From NCBI RefSeq assembly GCF_049472655.1, contig NZ_JAQNCS010000004.1, positions 1 to 64,000 on the forward strand: a stretch of DNA of 64,000 nt, in the 5' to 3' direction. This document shows, in pieces, positions 42,092 to 50,798 of this stretch (position 1 is its first letter; each line of letters starts with the position of its first letter). The stretch comes from Deferribacter abyssi. GTDB taxonomy: Bacteria; Chrysiogenota; Deferribacteres; Deferribacterales; Deferribacteraceae. Under the pieces are notes generated by a model that was not told the origin of the DNA, made no database searches, and saw only the letters and a program-made list of their open reading frames with translations. Position numbers and translations under genes: made by a program.

Positions 42092-42990
42092 TTGTCATTA
42101 CTTTTCAAGGTAATTTCGACAAAAATATCCTCTAAACTTTTTTTGACTGGCTCAATGTCAATAATTTCAGTGCTATGTGCTTTTAGTTTTTCTAAAATGT
42201 CAATTAGATTATTTTTTGGACATAAAAAACTGTAAAGATTATCTGTAATTTTTTCAAGTTTTAGGCCTATATTTACTGGGTTGTCGATGATTACTTTAAA
42301 ACCTGTAGTGGTTAAATATTTTATTTCAGTTTTTTCCAGAGATTTAACAACTTTCCCTCTATTTACAATCAATACTCTTGAGCAGATATCTTCAATATCA
42401 GGTATGATATGAGAGCTGAAAAAAATCGTAACACCCTTTTTATTAAGCTCTAACATTTTATTCTTAAATAATACTCTACCCATTGGATCAAGCCCACTCA
42501 TCGGTTCATCCAATATTAAAATTTCTGGATCATGTATCAAAGTGGACGCAAATCCAATCCTCTGAATCATACCTTTGCTATATTTTCTAATTGGACGCTT
42601 AGCTGCATCCTTTAATTCAAACTCTTCCAAGAGTTCCCATGCCCTCTTTTTGGCCACGTTTTTATCCACTTTAAAAATAGCTGCGGAAAACATAAGCAAA
42701 TCATAACCTGTCAATGTATCATAATACTGTGGATTTTCCGGCATAAAACCCACTTTTAGCCTTGCTACAGGACTAGATGAGTCAATTCCTAATATCTTGG
42801 CTGATCCTCTATCTGCTCTTATTAAATCCATCATAATTTTAATTGTGGTACTTTTACCAGCACCATTTGGACCTAAGAATCCAAGGATTTCACCTTTATT
42901 AACAGTAAAAGACATTCCGTTTAAAGCGTTTACCTTTTTCCTTTTACTTTTAAAAGTTTTATAAAGGTTATTTACTCTTATTACTTCCAT
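42088..42990 (-). CDS. ABC transporter ATP-binding protein
   Basis: 300 residues from ATG 42990 (GGGA 8 bases upstream; earlier in-frame starts lack spacing). Walker A GPNGAGKST, signature YSKGMIQRIG, Walker B ILILDEPMSGLDPMG and switch His in FFSSHI. This is the ABC-2 exporter class (like NatA/YxlF). The C-terminal 80 residues form an extra domain. It overlaps the TPR gene by 23 bases. With the permease gene it makes a three-gene export operon; the cargo is unknown. Confidence 0.92.
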   Translation of the reverse strand: MEVIRVNNLYKTFKSKRKKVNALNGMSFTVNKGEILGFLGPNGAGKSTTIKIMMDLIRADRGSAKILGIDSSSPVARLKVGFMPENPQYYDTLTGYDLLMFSAAIFKVDKNVAKKRAWELLEEFELKDAAKRPIRKYSKGMIQRIGFASTLIHDPEILILDEPMSGLDPMGRVLFKNKMLELNKKGVTIFFSSHIIPDIEDICSRVLIVNRGKVVKSLEKTEIKYLTTTGFKVIIDNPVNIGLKLEKITDNLYSFLCPKNNLIDILEKLKAHSTEIIDIEPVKKSLEDIFVEITLKSNDN

Positions 42991-43885
42991 TTTCATTTCC
43001 CTTTTTATGTTTTGGTCTTTTGAAAGCAAGCTTGCTTGTTGTCCTCACTTTTCCATCTTTATCAATATAAAACTTTCCACCATAAGGATCTTTGGGCACT
43101 TCTCTAAGAAAACCTTTTCTTACAAGCTCATCGATATCTTTAGGTAATGCTTTGTTTTTCTCCTTATATCTTTTTATTGCTCTTTCGATTGTATAGATTG
43201 CTTCTAAAGCCTGTAATCTTACTTCATATGACTTTTTTATACTCTCTTTTCTTGTAATTTTTATCATTGTCTTTAAATATGCAATTCCAAGCTCGGTTTC
43301 CCCACCCTCATAAAAATACCGTGCAGCGAGATTAGTAAACAAAGCCGAACCCGAAATTTCTGAAGCTTTTTTATAATAATACGCTGCAGTTTTATAGTCT
43401 TTTAAAAAATAAGCATAATTAAACCCCAAGAAAAAGGGTATTTTAAAATCCCATGTACGATATTTCATTACATATTTTAACAAAGCGTTTACTTCTCGAA
43501 TTTTACCAATATCCCAAGTAAAAGCACCCTGAGCAAAATAATATGCATCTTCATTGTATGGATTTAGAATGATTGAGGTCTCAATAGTCCTATAAAGGTT
43601 ATAAAACTCTACTTCATGAAATTTTCTTTCACTGATTTTATCAACTTTCCCCCCATAATAAATTATAGACTTGAATGAAAGATAATCACCCATAAACCAT
43701 CTGAATTCACCTAAAACAATCTTATAAAATTTTCCTTGAGGCGTATAACCGAGTTTTTCAAATAACGGTCTTTTTTGCATATCTTTTTGAAAATACGGGA
43801 AAAATAATACAAGGCAAACAACAGCTACAAGTGCAAAAACATAAAACAATTTATTTGAAATATTTTTTGTTGTCATATCTTTCAT
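42968..43885 (-). CDS. Membrane-anchored TPR-like protein between ABC genes
   Basis: 305 residues. One N-terminal membrane segment (about 12-30, YVFALVAVVCLVLFFPYF), then a helical repeat region with TPR-like pairs: NPYNEDAYYFAQGAFTWDIG, DYKTAAYYYKKASEISGSAL and GETELGIAYLKTMIKITRKE. A lysine-rich tail carries a DIDELVRKGFLREVPKDPYGGK segment, which also occurs in secretion/pilus-type helical proteins. It is encoded between the ABC permease and ATPase, so a partner role in the same export system is likely. No enzyme motif. Confidence 0.75.
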   Translation of the reverse strand: MKDMTTKNISNKLFYVFALVAVVCLVLFFPYFQKDMQKRPLFEKLGYTPQGKFYKIVLGEFRWFMGDYLSFKSIIYYGGKVDKISERKFHEVEFYNLYRTIETSIILNPYNEDAYYFAQGAFTWDIGKIREVNALLKYVMKYRTWDFKIPFFLGFNYAYFLKDYKTAAYYYKKASEISGSALFTNLAARYFYEGGETELGIAYLKTMIKITRKESIKKSYEVRLQALEAIYTIERAIKRYKEKNKALPKDIDELVRKGFLREVPKDPYGGKFYIDKDGKVRTTSKLAFKRPKHKKGNENGSNKSK

Positions 43886-43901
43886 AACTTTATGTTTGTC
43901 A

Positions 43902-44687
43902 TTAAGTTAAATCACGCCTATTAAAAATAATAACTGTAAGGCTCAATACAATTGTCAAATAAAACAAAAAATACACTAAAGTAAATATTATGGATTTCCC
44001 ATTTATTTGCAAAGCGTAAGTGGCATAAGAAGTCAAATCAAAAGCAGAAAAGTTAGGCAAAATATAATAAGCAAGTTTCACCACAGATTTAACAAAAACA
44101 GAAATTTTATCAGCTTCTTTCATAACATAATCAAAAATCCCCTGAATTGAATTACCGGCTATAAAAATTGCCACTGTAGAAAAAATAGGGGTGAAAAATG
44201 ACGTGGAAAATGATGCAAAAAGGAAACCAAAAGCCAACAATAAGCAGTATTTTAAAAATGAAAATGCAAAAGCTCCAAAAATATTTAGCCATATAATCGG
44301 TAATTGTGATTTATAAAACCCTGCGGATATTTTAATAACAATGACAGATAACGAGAAATTCAATATTGTTATTAATAATAATAACAAAACAAATCCAAAA
44401 TATCTACCAACCAAATAGCTTATTCTTGTAACAGGATAACTTAGTAATGTATACGTATATTTTCTTTCAATATCTCTCCATATAGTAGAGATGCCGCCAA
44501 ACAATGATAAAAATAACAAAATGAAAGAATTTAGCGTTAGAGACATAGTTATAGAAATTTCTTGAACTTGTCGCATTGAAAAATAACTAAAAACAGGTAT
44601 TAATCCATAAATGAAAACAAGAAAGACAATTATTAAAAATATTCTATCTTTTATTACTGATCTAAAAGTCAAATATAAATATAACAT
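43902..44687 (-). CDS. ABC-2 type transporter permease
   Basis: 261 residues with about six hydrophobic segments (for example 13-33, 46-66, 95-118, 132-158, 163-180 and 235-255). A FGGISTIWRDIERKYTYTLLSYP segment between the second and third matches the cytoplasmic coupling region of ABC-2 permeases. It would pair with the ATPase encoded at 42088. First gene of the operon. Confidence 0.85.
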   Translation of the reverse strand: MLYLYLTFRSVIKDRIFLIIVFLVFIYGLIPVFSYFSMRQVQEISITMSLTLNSFILLFLSLFGGISTIWRDIERKYTYTLLSYPVTRISYLVGRYFGFVLLLLLITILNFSLSVIVIKISAGFYKSQLPIIWLNIFGAFAFSFLKYCLLLAFGFLFASFSTSFFTPIFSTVAIFIAGNSIQGIFDYVMKEADKISVFVKSVVKLAYYILPNFSAFDLTSYATYALQINGKSIIFTLVYFLFYLTIVLSLTVIIFNRRDLT

Positions 44688-44976
44688 ATCACCTTTAATG
44701 TTCTTACATTATATATTAAGTGTTCTTTTAATTTTTATAAATTTTAGTTCAAACATACATTTTAAGTATACATTTTTATTAATTATAGTTTATTAATTTT
44801 AACCTTAACAACATAATTATTCGCCAAAATTGAAGCAATCTTTAGAATAACATAGCATATTAAGTTAAATATATCTTCATAAGTTCTTTAAAAAAATTTA
44901 TAACTTGCTTTTTAAAAAAAATCCAAAAAGATTTTAAATTATAAATATTTATTTCACAAACATCATGTAAGAATAT
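44688..44976. other. AT-rich gene-free spacer
   Basis: About 290 bases, almost all A/T, between the ABC operon start and the pilin-region terminator. It must hold the ABC operon promoter, but no clear -35/-10 pair stands out. No repeats or RNA genes seen. Confidence 0.5.
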
Positions 44977-45013
44977 TAAGCAATAGGTGGTAAGCAAAAC
45001 CACCTATTGCTTA
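44977..45013 (-). terminator. Terminator after the pilin operon
   Basis: A perfect 15-bp inverted repeat, TAAGCAATAGGTGGT with ACCACCTATTGCTTA and a 7-base loop, 8 bases after the stop of the 106-residue gene. The tail on the minus strand is AT-rich (ATATTCTTA), and on the plus strand CATATTTTT. Confidence 0.85.
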
Positions 45014-45020
45014 CATATTT

Positions 45021-45341
45021 TTACAACGAAGACCATCCATTTGTTTCAGTTGAATTGTCATTTGCAGGGACATCCAAAGAATTACTTACTGTTCCTTTGG
45101 TTTTTGACTTATAATATATTTTTGTGGTTCCAGAGCTTGTTCCAAATGATCTGTCACCAGCTTGATGTTCACTACCTAGACCAAATGATTGATTATCAGG
45201 AGAAGCATAAAACATGTAGACATTATTAGATGGCTGAAAATCAATATTATCAATAGATGTCTCTTTATTAGCCGTGATTGTTGCGTATGCTACAGAAAAT
45301 GTAAATAATGTCACACTAATAATCATTAATATTTTCCTCAT
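45021..45341 (-). CDS. Small secreted protein paired with the short pilin (PilA-C-like candidate)
   Basis: 106 residues with a Sec signal peptide (KILMIISVTLFTFSVAYA) and a mature domain of about 86 residues rich in Ser, Asn, Thr and Gly. Segments NNVYMFYASPDN, HQAGDRSFGTSSG and KIYYKSKTKG suggest beta strands, like the globular part of a pilin without its helix. It starts 17 bases after pilA behind AGGAGGG, so both are co-translated. In Geobacter a short PilA-N is followed by a PilA-C/Spc gene of this kind; I infer the same here. Function rests on position and composition, not on a recognised motif. Confidence 0.6.
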   Translation of the reverse strand: MRKILMIISVTLFTFSVAYATITANKETSIDNIDFQPSNNVYMFYASPDNQSFGLGSEHQAGDRSFGTSSGTTKIYYKSKTKGTVSNSLDVPANDNSTETNGWSSL

Positions 45342-45358
45342 TTCAACCCTCCTAACAT

Positions 45359-45568
45359 TTATAAATTTGAAGGATATTGCTGAGTATCAGCATAATAAGC
45401 TTCTAAAGCACCTCTTACATTTCTAAGATCACTTTGAGCAGCAGAGTTATAAGCCCTCGTCCTGTACTTCGCAAATTGGGGGATAGCGATAGCTGCGAGG
45501 ATACCGATGATAGCTACAACAACTAAAAGCTCGATAAGGGTAAAACCCTTTTTGTTTGTTTTCTTCAT
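45359..45568 (-). CDS. pilA: Short type IV pilin (Geobacter-type PilA-N)
   Basis: 69 residues; prepilin leader MKKTNKKG, then a mature 61-residue chain starting FTLIELLVVVAIIGILAAIA with Glu5. It is less than half the length of ordinary type IV pilins and lacks a globular head. The mature chain tracks Geobacter PilA closely, with aromatics at 1, 24, 27, 32, 51 and 57 plus an extra Tyr50 (7 of 61). Such pilins have been linked to conductive filaments; later work argues PilA-N/PilA-C make a pseudopilus aiding cytochrome export. No pilB/C/D/Q genes are here. AGGAGGT ribosome site. Confidence 0.93.
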   Translation of the reverse strand: MKKTNKKGFTLIELLVVVAIIGILAAIAIPQFAKYRTRAYNSAAQSDLRNVRGALEAYYADTQQYPSNL

Positions 45569-45603
45569 ATCTTACCTCCTTTTATAGTTTTGGCAATTTA
45601 ATA

Positions 45604-45619
45604 GAAAAAAGCATGCCAA
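45604..45619 (-). promoter_or_regulatory. Possible sigma-54 promoter of pilA
   Basis: Minus strand TTGGCATGC with GG at 45616-45617; 10 bases later the -12 position reads TC instead of GC. The -24 half is excellent and the -12 half imperfect. Start would be about 25 bases before the pilA ATG. Sigma-54 control of pilA is established in other bacteria. Confidence 0.45.
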
Positions 45620-45697
45620 ATTGTTTTTGTATTATAAAATTAAAAAAGCCCTACTATTATTATAAATTGCTTAATTATAATTCTTTGATAGATAAAA

Positions 45698-45726
45698 GAT
45701 TGCCTTGTCGCTTACGCTCCTCGCAA
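45698..45726. repeat. Half copy of a dispersed GATTGC...GCAA repeat
   Basis: GATTGCCTTGTCGCTTACGC then TCCTCGCAA resembles each arm of the palindromic element at 63499-63568. Repeats of this pattern (GATTGCTTCGTCGCT...CTCGCAATGACAA) are scattered between genes in many bacteria. Here only one arm is present, upstream of pilA. Confidence 0.55.
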
Positions 45727-45746
45727 AGAAGTATAAAATAGTTGTT

Positions 45747-46064
45747 ATCACAAGCACTAGTATAATTAACTCAATGTTATCAGCAAATTAGACTGATATC
45801 AAATAGCTATCCAACACAGTTTCAATATTTTAACATAAATGTTAACGATATGACAAAATTGTCAAATTATAAAAATATCATTAGTTATTCATGGTTGTTA
45901 GTTGTTATTTGTGGTGTATTTGTAGCAATTTCAAAACATCCTTATTGATAACATATTAAAGTTCATAAATTAACTACTGATACCTACAAATTACAACTAA
46001 TAACAATAAATTAATAACGGATTATTATAAACAACTACTAACAAGATCTATACAGCCACACTTT
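45747..46064. other. Gene-free AT-rich region with GTTAGTT/ACTAAC inverted motifs
   Basis: Contains TTAGTTATTCATGGTTGTTAG and related motifs at about 45890-45925, and roughly complementary ACAACTAATAACAAT...ACAACTACTAAC at about 45985-46040, so the segment can fold back on itself. TTATTYATGG motifs also occur at about 775-795. No promoter or gene is clear. Confidence 0.45.
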
Positions 46065-46478
46065 TTAAGTTAGTTTCTCAGCAATTTTTTTGGCAAATTC
46101 TTGCATTTCATCTGTGGATTTATATTCTTTGTGACTTTTAGTAAATCTTAAACCATCATCTTTGTACCTTGGAATAATATGAATATGTGAATGAAAAACC
46201 TCTTGACCACCAGCAGCTTCAATATTTTGAATAACATTTAGACCATCACAATTTAGAGCATTTTTTATTGCATTACAAAGCTTAGTAAGCACTGGATAAA
46301 TTTTTGAACCAACTACAACATCTGTATCTAATATATTTCTGAAATGTTTTTTAGGAATAAGCAAAGTATGCCCGAGATTTACCGGCCTAATATCAAGAAT
46401 GGCAATAAAATCATCATCTTCATACACCCTTGCAGATGGAATATCACCATTTACAATTTTGCAAAAAATACAGTCCAT
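46065..46478 (-). CDS. HIT-family nucleotide hydrolase/transferase
   Basis: 137 residues from ATG 46478, 5 bases after GGAGG. CIFCKIVNGDIPSARVYEDD opens with a CxxC zinc-type pair, and the histidine triad is HSHIHIIPR near residue 97. This is the Hint/HinT branch, which hydrolyses adenosine phosphoramidates. A single-domain housekeeping gene, 74 bases after the RND operon. Confidence 0.92.
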   Translation of the reverse strand: MDCIFCKIVNGDIPSARVYEDDDFIAILDIRPVNLGHTLLIPKKHFRNILDTDVVVGSKIYPVLTKLCNAIKNALNCDGLNVIQNIEAAGGQEVFHSHIHIIPRYKDDGLRFTKSHKEYKSTDEMQEFAKKIAEKLT

Positions 46479-46552
46479 AAAATCCTCCATGAACTTGTTT
46501 ACTTACACCTATTATGAATTAAATTTCTTCGTATTTCAATAATTTTCATGTT

Positions 46553-49500
46553 TTAAAAAAGCTTTTTAGCAAAGCCGAGAATATCTTCAATTATTACATA
46601 TAATCCGGGCACAAGAATTAATATGATAAAAGTGGAAAAAAGAATACCAAATCCGAGAGAAATGGCCATAGGGATAAGAAATTTAGCCTGTCTTGAAGTT
46701 TCAAATATCATTGGCATAAGTCCAAAAAATGTTGTTAGAGTAGTCAAAAGAATAGGCCTAAATCTCTTTAAACCTGCCTGATATATGGCATCATGAAATG
46801 ACTCGCCTTCCTCTCTTCTTTTTCTGTTTGCAAAATCTATCAATACAAGGGAATCATTTACCACAACTCCAGAAAGGGCAACTATCCCAAACATACTCAC
46901 AAGATTCAAGCTATAACCAAGCAACATATGACCTATAATTGCACCGATAATACCAAAAGGGATTGCCACCATGATTATAATAGGTTGAAAATAACTTTTA
47001 AACGGAATGGCAAGCATTACATAAATCGCCATTACTGCAATTAACAACCCTTTAAAGAGAGCTGACATACTCTTTCTTAAATCCGACTGTTTCCCTTCAA
47101 AACTAAAATTTAAGCCAGGATATTTTGCTTTTAATTTTGGCAAAAATTCAGTTTTTAAAGCAGCAACTATTTTAGTAGTTTCCTTTTCTGGTGTCACATT
47201 TGCCGTTACATTGACTATCCTTCTAAAATTTCTTCTTTCTATGGTGGTATATGATCTACCACGATCAATATTTACTACTTCCTTCAAAGGAATTTTCGTA
47301 CCATCTGTTAAAGTCAATATAAAAGTATCAAAAAAATGCTCGAAACTACGCTCTTCATCCGTTAATCGTACCATAATTTTTACTTCGTTGTTTCCTCTTA
47401 AAAATCTTTTAGCTTCAGCCCCGTAATATGCATTTCTAAGCTGTCTTCCGATAAAATCTGATGTTAACCCCAATGCCTTACCCTTCTCATTTATAGTCAA
47501 ATTAAATTGAATTTTTCCTTCGGTAAAACCATCATCAATGTCAGAAACATTTGAAAAAGTGGCAAGATAATTTGCCAATTCACTACTTGCTTTCCTTAGA
47601 GTAGGGATATCTCTATGTTGCAGTTCCACTGTAAGGGACGAACCGTGCCCCGGACCGCCAAAATCTGAATAAAACTTGATTGTTTTAATACCAGCTAACC
47701 CCTCTGACAATTTTCTCCATTTGCGTGTAAATTCAACAGTACTTATTGGTCTAACATCTGGATCTGTTAAATAAACCTGTATCCATCCTGAATTTTTGTT
47801 GATATTTGTTAAAATTCCTTGGGCCAATTTTTCTTTACCGTTCTCGGCTATTATTTTTTTTGCATTATTTATAAGTTTTTCAGCAACTCTGAGAGTATCA
47901 AATACAGAACTTTCCACAGGCAAAACAAATTTTACATAGGCAAAATCAGATTCCACTTTTGGAAAAAAGACTATCCCCACCCTACCACTTCTCACATAAG
48001 TTACAGCAAGAAGTAATATCATTATAGCAAGAGTAAAGGTCACGTACCTAAACTTAATGGAAAACTTCAAAACCGGTCCGTAAACAGAGTGAATAAATTT
48101 TAGAATATAAAGACTTATTTTCTGCTGAACAAAAGTTATATATTTAAGAAACCTAAAAGGCTTATCTTTTTGGTGACCAATGTGAGAAGGTAAAATTAAC
48201 AAACTTTCTAACAAAGATATTGTGAATACTGAAATAACAATCACAGGAATTATTCTGAAGATTTTACCCATAACACCAGGGACAAAATACATAGGCAAAA
48301 AAGCAACCATATTGGTAAGCACGCTAAAAATTACAGGAACCACCACTTCTTTTGTACCAAAAAAAGCAGCTTTTTTAAAAGATTTGCCTTCTTGACGGTG
48401 TCTGTATACGTTTTCTCCCACCACAATTGCATCATCAACTACAATCCCAAGACAAATAATAAAAGCAAAAAGTGATATCATGTTAATGGAAACATCCATT
48501 TGCGGAAAAAGAAGCATAGAACCTAGAAATGAAATAGGGATTCCGAGCATTACCCAAAATGCCAATCTTATTTCTAGAAATACAGCAAGGAGAGCGAATA
48601 CAAGGATTAATCCTAACTTGGCATTTTTCAATAGTAGTTCAATTCTTTGTTTAAAAATCTGTGATCTATCATTAACAAAATCCACATAGAGACCGTTGGG
48701 GAGCTCATCTTTTAATTGTTTTATAAATCTTTTTACCTCGTTAGCAATTTCTATAGGTTTTTGATCACCCACTCTATAAACACTGATACCAATAGCAGGC
48801 ATATCGTTGTATTTTAAGTATGTGTCAGTATCTTCAAAACTGTCTTTTATTACAGCGATATTGCCAAGGGGAATCACTTTGCCGTAGTCAGTTTTAATGA
48901 TGGGAATATTAGCTATCTCCTGACCAAAATCCCTGCGTTCATACAATCTAATCAGAATATCTCCTCCAGAGGTTTTTATTCTACCTGCGGGTATTTCCTG
49001 ATTGTATTCTCTAATTTTTCTAGCTATTTCAGATAAAGTAAGATTATATTTTTTTAACGTACTTTCAGAGACATCGATGGAAATCTCATAAGGTTTTTCA
49101 CCAAGAAGCTCTACATAACTAATCTGTTTGCTCTGTAAAAGCCTATCTTTTATCATTTCCGCTGTTTCTCTTAAAACATGATCATTTTGATTCCCAAAAA
49201 GTATTAGAGTTATTGCTTCCCTTCTGCTTGAGGGGATATAAACCTTAGGTTCTTCTGCCTCTTGTGGAAATGATGTGATTCTATCAATTTCACTTTTTAC
49301 ATCTTGGAAAAGTTGATTTAAATCTGCATCATTTGTTGCTTCTATAACTACTGTCCCAACACCTTCGTTAGCTGTGGATGTAATCTTATCTATACCATCA
49401 AGACCGTTTACTGCTTCTTCAATAGGGAGAATTACACCTCTTTCAATTTCTTCTGGGCTTGCTCCGGGATATGCAACCTGTACAATCACCTGATCCACTG

Positions 49501-49639
49501 TAAACTCTGGGAAAACCTCCTGTTTGATCTGAGTACTCCAATAAAGCCCCCCAACAATTAAAAACAGCATCAATATATTAGCTGCTACAGGATTTTCGAT
49601 AAACCAGGCTATGGGACCTTTTTTGGTATAATTATTCAC
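46553..49639 (-). CDS. RND efflux transporter, inner-membrane pump
   Basis: 1028 residues, full-length RND permease with twelve predicted membrane segments. It has the N-terminal segment AWFIENPVAANILMLFLIVGG, two large periplasmic loops, and the fourth-helix motif LFAFIICLGIVVDDAIVVGENVYRH with the paired Asp of proton relay. The second half repeats this with FGIVALSGVVVNDSLVLIDFAN. It resembles the AcrB/HAE-like branch of hydrophobic-compound exporters rather than CzcA. It overlaps the adaptor gene by 8 bases and completes a tripartite system. Confidence 0.94.
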   Translation of the reverse strand: MNNYTKKGPIAWFIENPVAANILMLFLIVGGLYWSTQIKQEVFPEFTVDQVIVQVAYPGASPEEIERGVILPIEEAVNGLDGIDKITSTANEGVGTVVIEATNDADLNQLFQDVKSEIDRITSFPQEAEEPKVYIPSSRREAITLILFGNQNDHVLRETAEMIKDRLLQSKQISYVELLGEKPYEISIDVSESTLKKYNLTLSEIARKIREYNQEIPAGRIKTSGGDILIRLYERRDFGQEIANIPIIKTDYGKVIPLGNIAVIKDSFEDTDTYLKYNDMPAIGISVYRVGDQKPIEIANEVKRFIKQLKDELPNGLYVDFVNDRSQIFKQRIELLLKNAKLGLILVFALLAVFLEIRLAFWVMLGIPISFLGSMLLFPQMDVSINMISLFAFIICLGIVVDDAIVVGENVYRHRQEGKSFKKAAFFGTKEVVVPVIFSVLTNMVAFLPMYFVPGVMGKIFRIIPVIVISVFTISLLESLLILPSHIGHQKDKPFRFLKYITFVQQKISLYILKFIHSVYGPVLKFSIKFRYVTFTLAIMILLLAVTYVRSGRVGIVFFPKVESDFAYVKFVLPVESSVFDTLRVAEKLINNAKKIIAENGKEKLAQGILTNINKNSGWIQVYLTDPDVRPISTVEFTRKWRKLSEGLAGIKTIKFYSDFGGPGHGSSLTVELQHRDIPTLRKASSELANYLATFSNVSDIDDGFTEGKIQFNLTINEKGKALGLTSDFIGRQLRNAYYGAEAKRFLRGNNEVKIMVRLTDEERSFEHFFDTFILTLTDGTKIPLKEVVNIDRGRSYTTIERRNFRRIVNVTANVTPEKETTKIVAALKTEFLPKLKAKYPGLNFSFEGKQSDLRKSMSALFKGLLIAVMAIYVMLAIPFKSYFQPIIIMVAIPFGIIGAIIGHMLLGYSLNLVSMFGIVALSGVVVNDSLVLIDFANRKRREEGESFHDAIYQAGLKRFRPILLTTLTTFFGLMPMIFETSRQAKFLIPMAISLGFGILFSTFIILILVPGLYVIIEDILGFAKKLF

Positions 49640-50798
49640 TTTCCATACCTACTTCTTTTAATGGCATATTTTCAACAGGAGCGGCTATGTTAGAAATTAT
49701 TATTTTATCATTCTTACTTAAATCATATGTATATACGTAATTTTTATTTTTAAAAACAACATGTATTTTTTTTATAACTAGCTTTCCATTTTTATTTATC
49801 CAAACGATATTGTTTTCTCTTAAAGCAGTTCTTGGAAACTTTAAGATTTTTGTTAGTTTTTTACCGAAAATTTCCACATTGGCATAGTTATGTATCATTA
49901 CCGGAGACAAGTCATTTTGCTTTGGCTTAATTGAAATAATTGCCTTTACCATCAATCCTTTTTCATCAACTGCTTTTTCTATAGACTTAATTTTACCTTT
50001 TATAACAGTGCCATCGTCAAAAATTATTTTTGCAAAGTTTATCGTCTTTAGATCAAGCCATTTTAACTCAGATATCGGGAAAAGGGCAATCAGGTAAAAC
50101 TCATCTGCATATATTAAGTCAACTATTTTAGTTCCCTGTGTTACATATGTTCCTTCATCCACATATTTTTTTAAAACAAACGCATTGAAAGGGGATTTTA
50201 TTTTTGTCCTTTCTAATTTTAGTTTAGCTAGTTCAAGATCAGCCTTCGCAATTTCAATATTTTCTTTTAACTTATTAATGTAGGGTTTTCTAAGTATTAA
50301 ATAAAGAGATTCGTTGTCTATGTTTCTAATAACTCCTCTTGCAGCCTTTAATTCCTTTTCAGCCGATTTTTGCTTACCAATTTCAATTTTTAAGTCTTCA
50401 TACAGAGCTTTTAAACTTGCTTCTTTTATCTTTAAGTTTAACAGATAGTCACTATCATCTATTTTGGCAATTAATTCATTCGCTTTTAAATAGTTTCCTT
50501 CCAACAGTCTATTATTAATGTATTTGATTTTACCACTTACTTCAGGATAAATCGTCACACTTTTTGCAGGATAGATGTTGCCAAAGGAATAGATTGTATA
50601 ATTTATATTTACTACTTTACCTTGCGTAGTTTCAACGTAAGTAACAATTTTGCTTGGTTTTTTTCTAGAAACTTTCTTCTTTGTTTTCATCAGGTATTTC
50701 GACATCGATAATCCTGCATATATAATCAATATGATAACGATTAAGGATATTAAACGTTGCAACCATGTCTTTTTATGATATCCATTGTTATTTTTCAT
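49632..50798 (-). CDS. RND efflux membrane-fusion (adaptor) protein
   Basis: 388 residues. One N-terminal membrane segment (about 14-34), the lipoyl halves VTIYPEVSGKIKYI and KSPFNAFVLKKYVDEGTYV either side of a helical hairpin (about 110-190), then beta-barrel and membrane-proximal domains. It bridges the pump to the outer-membrane channel. It overlaps the TolC-like gene by 4 bases and the pump gene by 8. Confidence 0.92.
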   Translation of the reverse strand: MKNNNGYHKKTWLQRLISLIVIILIIYAGLSMSKYLMKTKKKVSRKKPSKIVTYVETTQGKVVNINYTIYSFGNIYPAKSVTIYPEVSGKIKYINNRLLEGNYLKANELIAKIDDSDYLLNLKIKEASLKALYEDLKIEIGKQKSAEKELKAARGVIRNIDNESLYLILRKPYINKLKENIEIAKADLELAKLKLERTKIKSPFNAFVLKKYVDEGTYVTQGTKIVDLIYADEFYLIALFPISELKWLDLKTINFAKIIFDDGTVIKGKIKSIEKAVDEKGLMVKAIISIKPKQNDLSPVMIHNYANVEIFGKKLTKILKFPRTALRENNIVWINKNGKLVIKKIHVVFKNKNYVYTYDLSKNDKIIISNIAAPVENMPLKEVGMESE

